Assembly (NCBI GenBank): GCA_034189035.1
Contig: JAXHVA010000046.1
Span: forward strand, 1-33,259
DNA: 33,259 bases
Reading direction: 5' to 3'
Origin: JAUXFK01 sp034189035
Lineage (GTDB): Bacteria; Desulfobacterota; UBA8473
The translations under genes and the position numbers were made by a program. Within the stretch, counting starts at the first letter, position 1. Each line of letters opens with the position of its first letter. Positions 26,559-33,259 of this stretch are shown here, in pieces. Under the pieces are notes generated by a model. It was not told the DNA's origin. It worked only from the letters and a program-made list of their open reading frames with translations, and ran no database searches.

Positions 26559-27648
26559 ACTTATTCACCATCTTCTCAAGAGTCGTATGTGTGTCTTCAA
26601 AATCAGCCGTTACCGTATCAGCAAGGTCTAGCAGTCTAGATTCCCCAATAAGCGCCGCTGTGCCTCCTGCCAGGATGCGTATATCGCCCTTTTCCTTTTT
26701 TATCCTCTCCATCAGCCGCTTTGCAGAAGGAAGATGGGCGATAAGCGCGATTGAGAGGAGCAGTGCAAAAGCAGTACTCGCTGAAATGGCCCTGACAAGT
26801 TCGTCTTCGGGAGTGCTGTGCCCGATAAAACGCACCTTCCAGCCTTTTGTCTCTAAATAGCCGGCGAGTATCTCCACAATCAACTCATGTTCATTGCCTG
26901 GGACACAACAGAGAATCAGCTCATAAGGAATTTTTTCGGAACTGGGTATAGACTGACAAAACATGTCGAATGCAGAGCGCAGAGCACCTGTGGCAGTGTG
27001 TTCCTCTGCAACACTTATTTTGTTTTGCTCCCACAGATATCCCACCTGATGCATACACGGAATAATGATGTTGCTGAGAATTTCTTCCATTGAACGTCCC
27101 ATTTCTTGATATCCGACTAGATATTTGAAAGCGTCACGACGTCTATTCTCAAAAAGAAGCTGAAGAAATTTCATAAGTTCTTTACCTGGTTCAGGGGCTG
27201 GTGCTTCAGGTGTGTCGAAGATTTCCGGACCATATGATTTTAAAAGATCGAGTGGACGAATAAGAGCGTTTGCGGCTTCCGGGGTACAGTTCGTATGAAT
27301 GGCAATGATCCATGCTGTTACCATTTCGCTGAAATAGGCGATGGAGATTCCTCTGCTCTTCAATATTGATGCGTACCACTGAAATTCCTCCACAAGATGC
27401 TCGTAGAGTTTAAATTGGTGTATGCCAAGATACATATTGGCAAAATGGTAATGAGCATCTTGAAGAAAATCAATCTTTCCAAGAATATCACCCCAATTTG
27501 GGTAATTTGACTCGATTTGGAATTTCTCATTAACCGTATTCACTATCTTCGGGAGATTCCGTTCAAAGAGCAAAATAGATTTGTCGGACGGTGGATCAAT
27601 AAGCCGCATTCGTTCTTTCAGTTTATTAATCTGTTGAAATGACAGCAT
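26551..27648 (-). CDS. cobalamin-binding sensor protein, CarH/LitR-like without the MerR domain
   Basis: A 365-residue cytosolic protein. Residues about 157-235 form the four-helix cap with the W-x9-EH motif (W206, E216, H217 in LWEQNKISVAEEH) that in CarH/LitR photoreceptors shields the upper face of adenosylcobalamin. Residues about 240-365 form the B12-binding Rossmann domain, with H254 in PGNEHEL as the likely lower cobalt ligand, then STPEDEL and LAGGTAA. The first 150 residues are helical and not a MerR-type DNA-binding head; I do not recognise them. It is the first gene of the operon and overlaps the permease gene by 8 nt. It may sense light or cobalamin and act on the exporter by protein contact or through another regulator. 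B12 binding is strongly supported; the output is unknown. Confidence 0.87.
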   Translation of the reverse strand: MLSFQQINKLKERMRLIDPPSDKSILLFERNLPKIVNTVNEKFQIESNYPNWGDILGKIDFLQDAHYHFANMYLGIHQFKLYEHLVEEFQWYASILKSRGISIAYFSEMVTAWIIAIHTNCTPEAANALIRPLDLLKSYGPEIFDTPEAPAPEPGKELMKFLQLLFENRRRDAFKYLVGYQEMGRSMEEILSNIIIPCMHQVGYLWEQNKISVAEEHTATGALRSAFDMFCQSIPSSEKIPYELILCCVPGNEHELIVEILAGYLETKGWKVRFIGHSTPEDELVRAISASTAFALLLSIALIAHLPSAKRLMERIKKEKGDIRILAGGTAALIGESRLLDLADTVTADFEDTHTTLEKMVNKYA

Positions 27649-27766
27649 AATTATCCATTCACTTTCAGTGCTTCATCTGCACTACACTGATCACGATTTA
27701 ATACTTTTCAGATAGTTCGCAAGTGATTTTAAGGGAAGTATATAAATTTATACAGTTAATGTCATT

Positions 27767-27811
27767 GTTAAGGGTTTGAAATATTATGATAGATTTATAT
27801 AAATCCTTAAC
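27767..27811. promoter_or_regulatory. imperfect 11-bp inverted repeat, candidate operator
   Basis: GTTAAGGGTTT (27767-27777) and AAATCCTTAAC (27801-27811) are reverse complements at 10 of 11 positions, 23 nt apart, with a 14-bp palindrome nested at 27792-27805. It lies about 120 bp upstream of the B12-sensor start, a fitting place for a regulator of either divergent unit. Seen directly; the role is inferred. Confidence 0.4.
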
Positions 27812-27888
27812 GTATCTCTACAGGATTAGCAAAAGAGAGAAAAATATCGGATAATTCACAAAATCACAGTTAAAAGGAGGTTGAATTA

Positions 27889-28042
27889 ATGATAGTGATT
27901 AAATGGGTTAGTGAAATTATATTATACAGAATATATAAATGGCAATAAAAAAGACATTACAGAGGTTCAGGGTTTTACAGTTCAACCTTATGCTGAATCA
28001 AAGGTAAGAAGGTTAACGGATGATGGTTTATTTACCGAATGA
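27889..28042 (+). pseudogene. possible small frameshifted gene
   Basis: An ATG at 27889 has an excellent AAGGAGG at 8-nt spacing but its frame stops after 19 codons (27948). The neighbouring frame, open from 27899 to a TGA at 28040-28042, reads like protein: it includes EYINGNKKDITEVQGFTVQP and then YAESKVRRLTDDGLFTE. One frameshift near 27925-27935 would join the good start to this stretch, giving about 50 residues. I do not recognise the family. It may be a sequencing error, a decayed gene or chance. Confidence 0.25.
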
Positions 28043-28312
28043 ATAAAAAAATGAATATATGCGTTTATAAAGCTTATGAGAAGAAATCAACTTGATCTCA
28101 AAAACAAAATGTGTTCTACTTTAAAAGGATCTAATGATATTACTCATTTCTAATATAATGAAAAGAGGAAGATGTTGGATATGCCTTTACTTCAGATCTA
28201 TTATGAAGACATAACCCGAAAATTAAAAGAAGTAAAATAGGTATTTGTTAAAGCTCAGCTCTTCGTATATGGCATATAAACAAGAAGATGATATAAGAGG
28301 ATAAAGCAAAAA

Positions 28313-28897
28313 ATGCGACTCGTTGCGATTTATGGAAGCCCCAGACAAGACGGAAATACATCAGTGTTATTGAAAGAAGCTGTTAAGGGTGCGAAGAAGG
28401 AAGGTGCCCAGGTTGAGGAGTTTGTGCTTCGCAATCTGAAAATGTCGCCTTGCTTGGAGATCTATGCATGCAAGGACAAGGGGCGGTGCATCATTAAGGA
28501 TGATTTCCAAGTGATTTATGATCAACTCCTAGAATGTGAGGGGCTTATGTTGGCTTCGCCAATATTTTTCTACACAGTAAGTGCCCATACAAAGATTTTT
28601 ATGGATCGGTGTCAGTCTTTTTGGGCAAAGAAATACTGGATAGAAAAGGTTCCATTTACAGAAAAACGAGTCAGAGGAAAAGGCCTCTTCATCTGTGTTG
28701 GGGCAACGAACGGCAAAAGACTCTTTGATGGGACGCTTCTTACCGTAAAATATTTTTTCGAAGCTTTGGATATGGAGGTCTCCAAGACTCTACTGTATCG
28801 TGGTCTCGATTTTAAAGGAGACGTGTTGAAATACCCGCAGTATGTAGAAGATGCCTTTCAGGCAGGAAAGGAATTGGTCCATGCAATAAAGGGGTAA
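28313..28897 (+). CDS. NADPH-dependent FMN reductase / iron-sulfur-flavoprotein-like
   Basis: A 194-residue flavodoxin-fold protein. The FMN phosphate loop SPRQDGNT (9-16) follows the first strand RLVAIYG, and ASPIFFYTVSAHTKIFMDR (81-99) is the second flavin loop typical of this family. In iron-sulfur flavoproteins a compact cysteine motif follows strand 2; here C47, C53 and C59 (PCLEIYACKDKGRC) remain, three instead of four, so a cluster is uncertain. It likely passes electrons between NAD(P)H or ferredoxin and quinones or other acceptors in the cytosol. GAGGAT lies upstream of the ATG. The two-TM gene follows after 23 nt, so they are probably one transcript, divergent from the B12-sensor operon. 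Confidence 0.83.
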   Translation: MRLVAIYGSPRQDGNTSVLLKEAVKGAKKEGAQVEEFVLRNLKMSPCLEIYACKDKGRCIIKDDFQVIYDQLLECEGLMLASPIFFYTVSAHTKIFMDRCQSFWAKKYWIEKVPFTEKRVRGKGLFICVGATNGKRLFDGTLLTVKYFFEALDMEVSKTLLYRGLDFKGDVLKYPQYVEDAFQAGKELVHAIKG

Positions 28898-28920
28898 TAC
28901 AAAGAAAAGGAGCGAAACAG

Positions 28921-29661
28921 ATGAAACGATTCAACTGGCAGATTTTTTTGGGCGTGTCGTTAGTCCTACTATCCGCACTCTTTTATTATGTCCATTATGT
29001 AATCTTTAGGGATGCGCATCATATTTTTATTTATCTGATTGGAGATATAGCATTTGTTTTCATTGAGGTCTTATTGGTCACCTTGATTATTCATCAGTTA
29101 CTCAGTGAACGTGAAAAGCGCGCTATGTTTGAAAAATTGAATATTGTTATCGGGGCATTTTTCAGCGAAGTCGGAACAACACTCTTGAAATCTCTTACTG
29201 ATTTTGATCAGGACATCGACAGAACCAGCAAAGATATCTTGATGTTAAAAGATTGGTCTGGAAGAGGGTTTTCTCGACTCAAGAACCGTATTTTAAAGTA
29301 CGATTGTAAAATCGATACTCAAAAAGGCGACCTCGAAGGTTTAATACATTTTCTCAATGAAAAAAGGAACTTCTTGTTACGCCTATTGGAAAATCAAAAC
29401 CTGATAGAACATGAATCCTTTACAAATCTTCTGTGGGCCATCTTTCATCTTGATGATGAACTCTCCAGCAGAAAAGATTTAACAGAGTTACCACAAGCGG
29501 ATTATATACATATTTCTGGTGATATCAAAAGGGCATATATCCACCTCATCCAGGCATGGTTAGATTATATGAAGCATATGAATACGAACTATCCGTATCT
29601 TTTTTCGCTTGCTATGAGAATGAACCCTTTTGACCCGAATGCTTCTCCAGAAGTAAAGTGA
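28921..29661 (+). CDS. hypothetical protein with two N-terminal membrane helices
   Basis: A 246-residue protein of no family I recognise. Two membrane segments (about 7-27 and 34-61) form a hairpin, putting the remaining 180 residues most likely in the cytosol. That part is helical and charged (LLSEREKRAMFEKLNIVIG and on), with alternating hydrophobic and polar residues and two conserved-looking Trp positions, suggesting a coiled or four-helix arrangement. There is no enzyme motif. GGAGCG lies about 6 nt before the ATG. It shares a transcript with the flavodoxin-like reductase and might recruit it to the membrane; this is a guess from gene order. Confidence 0.75.
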   Translation: MKRFNWQIFLGVSLVLLSALFYYVHYVIFRDAHHIFIYLIGDIAFVFIEVLLVTLIIHQLLSEREKRAMFEKLNIVIGAFFSEVGTTLLKSLTDFDQDIDRTSKDILMLKDWSGRGFSRLKNRILKYDCKIDTQKGDLEGLIHFLNEKRNFLLRLLENQNLIEHESFTNLLWAIFHLDDELSSRKDLTELPQADYIHISGDIKRAYIHLIQAWLDYMKHMNTNYPYLFSLAMRMNPFDPNASPEVK

Positions 29662-29774
29662 GCATGAAACTACAATTGATAAAGGCTTTTTATGTCAGGT
29701 TTACGCAGATCCATATCCTTCTAGGTGAGACACATTACTCTTTAAAATCCGCTTTTCGAAAACGATTCAAAAGA

Positions 29775-30158
29775 TTACTCACCTGCTCCGATAAGAGGGA
29801 GCTCCTTATCTATTTTAAAGATCACAAGGAATTTCGAACCTTTTTGAAGCTCTTCTTCTTTGGTATAGCTTTTCCGACGGAGTGAATGGAGAAGTTCGCT
29901 TTCTTCCTCTTCCCTCAATTTTGTAAGAATGAGTCTCTTTCCTTTATATCCGTTTCCTTCCTCAACAAACACATAAGCTGCATGAGGATTAGACTGCAGA
30001 TTATGATGCATAAGTCGATCGGCCATAATAAATACTACAGTGCCATCGTCAAGAATATGGGGTCTGGCAAATATCGCAGCTCCTACCTTTCCTTCATTGT
30101 CAGCTGTTGCGAGCACACCGATTCCTTTTTTCTCCTCAAAGTAGTCTTTCAGTTCCAT
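29775..30158 (-). CDS. pyridoxamine 5'-phosphate oxidase-fold (PPOX, flavin-binding) protein
   Basis: A 127-residue split-barrel protein of the PNPOx-like family, cytosolic, likely binding FMN, F420 or haem. Visible features are the first strands KKGIGVLATADNEGKVGAAIFARP, the strand TVVFIMADRLMHHNLQSNPHAAYVF, and GNGYKGKRLILTK, in the order usual for this fold. It is shorter than PdxH (about 200-220 residues) and lacks its C-terminal motif, so vitamin B6 synthesis is unlikely. GGGAGG lies about 6 nt before the ATG. It is a single-gene unit, facing the two-TM gene and preceded by repeat copy D. The substrate is unknown. Confidence 0.85.
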   Translation of the reverse strand: MELKDYFEEKKGIGVLATADNEGKVGAAIFARPHILDDGTVVFIMADRLMHHNLQSNPHAAYVFVEEGNGYKGKRLILTKLREEEESELLHSLRRKSYTKEEELQKGSKFLVIFKIDKELPLIGAGE

Positions 30159-30212
30159 ATCAACCTCCCGAATATTATTGTTTTGTAACTGTTTAGATTT
30201 TTACAATTAATA

Positions 30213-30311
30213 CCTGAAATAGTAAATAATGGAGATACTTAATTGAATAGCGATATACTGTTCTTTCTTTACACTCACTTGGATGCGAGTTTTACACGGA
30301 TTAAAATTTGA
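30213..30311 (-). repeat. dispersed intergenic repeat, solo copy D
   Basis: On the minus strand, TCAAATTTTAAT (30311-30300) is followed by CCGTGTAAAA, GCATCCAAGTGAGTGTAAAG, AACAGTATATCGC, ATTCAATT, CTCCATTATT and TTTCAGG, the same blocks in the same order as copies C and E. TAATAGTTTAGC lies outside it (30363-30352). It fills the gap between the PPOX gene and the metallo-hydrolase gene; its inner end is about 55 bp from the PPOX start codon. Confidence 0.8.
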
Positions 30312-30482
30312 TTGCTGCTTCTTGCTCGCTTATATCTTTTTACCTCATAAGGCTAAACTATTACTGTTTTTTTGTTTAAAGGTGACACATTACAATCTCT
30401 TATCTCACTTCATGTTTATATAAGATAAGCATGAAAAAAAAACTGTCAAGGAAAGAGAGCTGAAAAGAATCCCGATAAAGAC

Positions 30483-31619
30483 CTATTTAAAAGCATTCTT
30501 TGGATCTTTTTGTATTGTTATAATCTGGCCAATATCCATAATGAGTATTCGCGAAGAATCGATATCCTTTTCCTTTGATACTTTAATAAGATCTAAAACC
30601 GGAAATCCTGGGGGGTTCTCCCCCAGTTTAAAGGTGCCCCACTGCGTGGGAATGAAGTATTTTGCGTTGATATCTGTGAATGCATCCAGTGTCTCTTTGG
30701 CATTCATATGGTTGTAATACATAAACCAGCGCGGGTGGTATGCAGTCAGAGGAATAAGCGCATATTGTATATTCGAAAATCGCCTGCCGATTTCCCTATA
30801 ACCGATGAAATAACCACTGTCTCCACCGTAGTATATTGAAGTTTGAGGAGAGATCAACATATAGCTTGCCCAAAGCGTGCTGTTTTTGGCCTGTTTGAAT
30901 CTTCTTGACCAGTGCTGTGAAGGCAAGCATACGAGCTTTGTGCCACAACTCAGATCGATCTTATCCCACCAGTCGAGTTCCTCTACTTCGCCACTATGGA
31001 TAGATGCGACATACTTTTTAAGCCCCTTGGGCACAAATATGCGGGATTTTTCAGGCAAAAAGCGGATGCTCTTTTCATCGAGATGATCATAATGGTTATG
31101 GGAGATGAGAACGTTTACCCTTTTTGTGAGTGTTTTCAGCTCATTCATATTGATAGCTGGAGGCGTGACTCTCTTTGGGAGAAATGCCCTTTTGGAGAAC
31201 ATCGGATCTGTAAGCCAGTATTCTCCCTGGAGGTGTATAAGGAAGGTACTGTGGCCGATCCAGGCAATGAAATCATCCTCTTTCGTCTCTATCCGACTAT
31301 ACAATCCTGGAAGTACATTTGGCGAAAAATTCCGTTCTTCCTCGGTATAATGAGTCCTTTTTGAGAGTATCCATCTCAGAAACAGCCAGAACCTCCCAGT
31401 CTCCATCGGCATCCAAGGGTTGAAGTATTTTCCATCACTGAAGTGAGGTGAGTAGAGTTTTTCAGCGCTTTGGCTCTCCACAGCCTTTCGCCATTTCACT
31501 TCATCAAAGGAAGGAGGGTTCAATATACAAGAAGAGATAAATGAAGTGACAAAAAGAGCAAGGATAATCAGAAGAGGTTTCATCAGTTTCATGTCTGAGG
31601 GTTGTAAAATCATTTTCAA
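30483..31619 (-). CDS. lipoprotein MBL-fold metallo-hydrolase (NAPE-PLD/UlaG-like)
   Basis: A metallo-beta-lactamase-fold hydrolase of up to 378 residues. It is close in pattern to N-acylphosphatidylethanolamine phospholipase D-like proteins: WIGHSTFLIHL (120-130), LTDPMFSKRA, the metal motif HNHYDH (H174, H176, D178, H179), LPSQHWSRR and GGDSGYF. A hydrophobic signal (about 14-30) ends at the lipobox ISSC (C31), so it should be a lipid-anchored periplasmic or outer-membrane protein. Its start is unsure: TTG at 31619, or ATG at residue 10 or 13, which gives a more usual lipoprotein signal; none has a good ribosome site. Lipid or lactone hydrolysis is likely. No operon partner. Confidence 0.87.
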   Translation of the reverse strand: MKMILQPSDMKLMKPLLIILALFVTSFISSCILNPPSFDEVKWRKAVESQSAEKLYSPHFSDGKYFNPWMPMETGRFWLFLRWILSKRTHYTEEERNFSPNVLPGLYSRIETKEDDFIAWIGHSTFLIHLQGEYWLTDPMFSKRAFLPKRVTPPAINMNELKTLTKRVNVLISHNHYDHLDEKSIRFLPEKSRIFVPKGLKKYVASIHSGEVEELDWWDKIDLSCGTKLVCLPSQHWSRRFKQAKNSTLWASYMLISPQTSIYYGGDSGYFIGYREIGRRFSNIQYALIPLTAYHPRWFMYYNHMNAKETLDAFTDINAKYFIPTQWGTFKLGENPPGFPVLDLIKVSKEKDIDSSRILIMDIGQIITIQKDPKNAFK

Positions 31620-31693
31620 TATTCTTTTTAATTGCTATTGAGTTTACTCAGCAAGGGCGGTCACATAACGCGTACAACTGTTTGAGCAGTATA

Positions 31694-31801
31694 GTGAGCA
31701 TTAAGAAAGAATAGGAAATCGTTTTTTGTTTGTGAGTCTGAACAGATATATTTGTGATTGTCTCATTCAAATGAGCAATGCTGTTCTTTCTTTATGCTCA
31801 C
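31694..31801. repeat. inverted pair of the inner part of the dispersed repeat (copy G)
   Basis: GTGAGCATTAAGAAAGAATAG (31694-31714) and the reverse complement of 31781-31801 match at 19 of 21 positions. Both correspond to the GTGAGC-TAAAGA-AGAA-AG core found inside copies C, D and E, but without the TCAAATTTTAAT end. The unit lies in the 345-bp gap between the metallo-hydrolase and epimerase genes, where I see no gene. Confidence 0.7.
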
Positions 31802-31964
31802 TAACTAGCTATTTTTGCACAGGTTATAATGTGATTACCTTTGCTGTGACCGATTTTTTACTGAGGAAAGTCAATAACCTTTTCTTTTTAAGGTTCAGCA
31901 TGATATCGATTTTTACTCTATCCATTTAATTCCTAAAGATCAGACATATATACGTAACTGCCAG

Positions 31965-32876
31965 TCAGGGTCTTAAAAGATCTTCCAGCGCCTCTTTTAA
32001 TGTTGGAAAGGTCAACTCATACCCGCTGTCTGAGAGTTTTTGTGAGACCACCCTTTGTCCTTTGATAAGCACGTTCGCAAATTCACCGAGTATCGTTCTT
32101 AAGATAAATGAAGGCGCATTAGGTAAGAAGGTTGGCTTATGCAAGGCTTTTCCCATTGTTTTTGTTAATTCCTTGTTGCGAACAGGGTGTGGAGAGGTGC
32201 AGTTAATCGGGCCTTCGATACGTTTTTGCTTTAGTAAGAACAAGAGGATATCACAGAGATCCTCTTCATGGATCCATGAAAACCATTGATCTCCACTCCC
32301 CAAAGGTGCGCCTAAATAGTTTTTAAATATCGAAGTCAGTCGGGCGAGTGCCCCTCCATTTCTTCCCAGTACAATGCCGAAACGGCATAATACAACCCGG
32401 ATACCGTGTCTCTCGGCTTTTAGCGCCTCCGCTTCCCATGCACTACAAATTTGGGCAAGGAAATCATTGCCAGGTCCTTCATCTTCAGATAGTATCTCAT
32501 CACCATGGAAACCATAATATCCAACAGCTGAAGTGCTAAGCAGTGAGCTTACCTTTCCCTTTGAGTTCATGAGTGATTCCACAAGGTGTCTTGTGGTCAG
32601 TATGCGACTTTCGAAGATTTCTTTCTTCGCTTGATTGGTCCAGCGGGTAAATATTGAGGCGCCTGCAAGATTGATAATGGTCTCATGTTCTCCAACTTTT
32701 TCTTGCCAATGTCCAGACTTCGTTGGATCCCCTTCGAGTAACGAAGCGCCGTTTGGGCGTTTTTGACCTTTTTTTATTCGTCTTGTAAGAATCGTTACTT
32801 CATGACCCATCTTTGTAAGAGCATCATTCAATACAGTCCCCACAAATCCAGTGCCTCCAGTGATGAATACTTTCAT
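31965..32876 (-). CDS. TIGR01777 family epimerase (YfcH-like atypical SDR)
   Basis: A 303-residue NAD(P)-binding extended/atypical SDR of the YfcH/TIGR01777 group. The Rossmann motif GGTGFVG (7-13) is followed by the second strand EVTILTRR. INLAGASIFTRWTNQAKKEIFESR, TSAVGYYG and FSWIHEEDL are hallmarks of the group, and the C-terminal DUF1731 part (about 250-300) ends in YELTFPTLKEALEDLL. Its true substrate is unknown in most bacteria; sugar-nucleotide epimerisation is the family guess. GGAG lies 8 nt before the ATG. It is transcribed alone between repeat copies G and E. Confidence 0.92.
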   Translation of the reverse strand: MKVFITGGTGFVGTVLNDALTKMGHEVTILTRRIKKGQKRPNGASLLEGDPTKSGHWQEKVGEHETIINLAGASIFTRWTNQAKKEIFESRILTTRHLVESLMNSKGKVSSLLSTSAVGYYGFHGDEILSEDEGPGNDFLAQICSAWEAEALKAERHGIRVVLCRFGIVLGRNGGALARLTSIFKNYLGAPLGSGDQWFSWIHEEDLCDILLFLLKQKRIEGPINCTSPHPVRNKELTKTMGKALHKPTFLPNAPSFILRTILGEFANVLIKGQRVVSQKLSDSGYELTFPTLKEALEDLLRP

Positions 32877-32993
32877 GCCTATTCTCCATAAAGAGTCCTA
32901 AAGTGTCTGTCTTTTCATTGCAAACCGTCCATTTTTTATAGATATCATTTTAGAGCTATGAAATAGAGAACGATCAGCAAGCTTCAACGACGG

Positions 32994-33095
32994 TCAAATT
33001 TTAATCTGTATAAAAATCGATTCCAAGTGAGCCTAAAGAGATAACAGTATATCACATTCAATTTAGTAGCTCCATTATTAACTAAGGTTTCCTGA
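32994..33095 (+). repeat. dispersed intergenic repeat, copy E, next to a transposase end
   Basis: CGACGG then TCAAATTTTAAT (32994-33005) is followed by CTGTATAAAAATCGATT, CCAAGTGAGCCTAAAGA, AACAGTATATCAC, ATTCAATT and CTCCATTATT, matching copies C and D block by block. The copy ends about 10 bp before the stop codon of the transposase fragment at 33104, on the side where that insertion sequence must end. It may therefore be the genuine end of the parent element. Confidence 0.8.
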
Positions 33096-33103
33096 ATAAA
33101 TAG

Positions 33104-33259
33104 TCAAAGCCTATTACTGGCAGTTTCATAACCACATAAGGCTCTAAAAAGTTCCTGTTCGAGCAGGAAATTCGATTTCAGCTCTTTGAAAAACAGACGC
33201 AAAAAGATGGCTTTCAGCCACTTTTCAAGGTTCATCACGAGGAAGCACAACGCCATGGC
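33104..33259 (-). CDS. transposase, C-terminal fragment cut by window edge
   Basis: The minus-strand frame is open from the window edge (33259) to a TGA at 33106-33104, giving the last 51 residues of a longer protein, starting AMALCFLVMNLEKWLKAIF and ending in RALCGYETASNRL. The hydrophobic pattern A-A-FL-MNLEKWLKA resembles the C-terminus of IS1182/IS5-like DDE transposases (A-x-HNLRK-like helix). The catalytic triad would lie outside the window. Base use is less AT-rich than in the neighbouring gap. The family assignment is tentative; transposase is the most likely call. Confidence 0.6.
   Translation of the reverse strand, partial: AMALCFLVMNLEKWLKAIFLRLFFKELKSNFLLEQELFRALCGYETASNRL

Larger units (their letters stand above)
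27649..28312. other. divergent intergenic region between the B12-sensor operon and the flavodoxin-like gene
   Basis: About 660 bp, very AT-rich. Near the B12-sensor start, AGTGC/GCACT with 7 nt between (27671-27687), nested within CAGTG/CACTG, may fold in its leader. Palindromes TATAAATTTATA (27741-27752) and GATTTATATAAATC (27792-27805) lie in the likely promoter zone. A strong ribosome site AAGGAGG (27874-27880) precedes a short broken frame listed separately. The rest (28043-28312) holds only tiny frames with no support. Confidence 0.55.

Noticed and set aside
29658..29885. 75-residue ORF overlapping the stop of the two-TM gene
   Set aside because: The ATGA-type overlap looked like coupling, but it starts at GTG without a ribosome site and its last 111 nt are antisense to the PPOX gene; no domain is visible.
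31726..31929. 67-residue ORF in the 31620-31964 gap
   Set aside because: It runs across the inverted repeat copy G, has no ribosome site and a composition expected from AT-rich sequence.
33151..33168. TTCCTGTTCGAGCAGGAA hairpin as a terminator
   Set aside because: It lies inside the transposase coding frame and has no following T-run in a useful direction.

Overview
The window is about 33 kb of AT-rich bacterial chromosome with tightly packed genes, short operons and AT-rich intergenic gaps. Nothing in it fixes the taxon. The gene set fits an anaerobic, sulfur-active bacterium, most likely from the Desulfobacterota (old Deltaproteobacteria): a DUF39-type homocysteine synthase with its NIL-domain ferredoxin, a DsrE-like protein, CoA-thioester enzymes, an iron-sulfur-flavoprotein-like reductase, a kinase/AAA/histidine-kinase giant and a Cys-rich receiver protein. 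This placement is inferred from gene content only. I saw no tRNA, rRNA or CRISPR array.

Layout. 1-480: a transposase-like remnant running off the left edge, a perfect 26-bp-arm palindrome and a leader. 479-2453 (+): PIG3-type quinone oxidoreductase and a DppF/OppF-type ABC ATPase. 8664-2450 (-): phosphomannomutase, an SDR without the catalytic Tyr/Lys, ROK glucokinase, then a sulfur module (DUF39 homocysteine synthase, NIL-ferredoxin, Cys-rich PP-loop thiouridylase-like protein). 9194-10867 (+): acyl-CoA ligase behind a 9-bp dyad. 11112-17066 (+): a 1984-residue Ser/Thr kinase-like / AAA / GAF / PAS / histidine kinase / receiver protein. 19588-17077 (-): DsrE-like protein, MenB/BadI-like crotonase, leucine-dehydrogenase-like enzyme. 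20130-22580 (+): ComEC. 23127-22660 (-): receiver protein with a Cys-rich insertion. 27648-23826 (-): a four-gene operon with overlapping genes, encoding a CarH-like cobalamin-binding sensor and then the permease, ATPase and adaptor of a DevBCA/MacAB-like exporter. 28313-29661 (+): flavodoxin-like reductase and a two-TM protein. 30158-29775 (-): PPOX-fold protein. 31619-30483 (-): lipoprotein metallo-hydrolase. 32876-31965 (-): TIGR01777 epimerase. 33259-33104 (-): C-terminal end of a transposase cut by the window edge.

Two things stand out. First, the operon joining a B12 sensor of the photoreceptor type to an ABC exporter suggests light- or cobalamin-controlled export. Second, a dispersed non-coding repeat built around TCAAATTTTAAT occurs in at least four intergenic gaps, both as inverted pairs and as solo copies. 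Its last copy lies just downstream of the transposase stop codon, so the family may be MITEs or solo ends derived from that insertion sequence.
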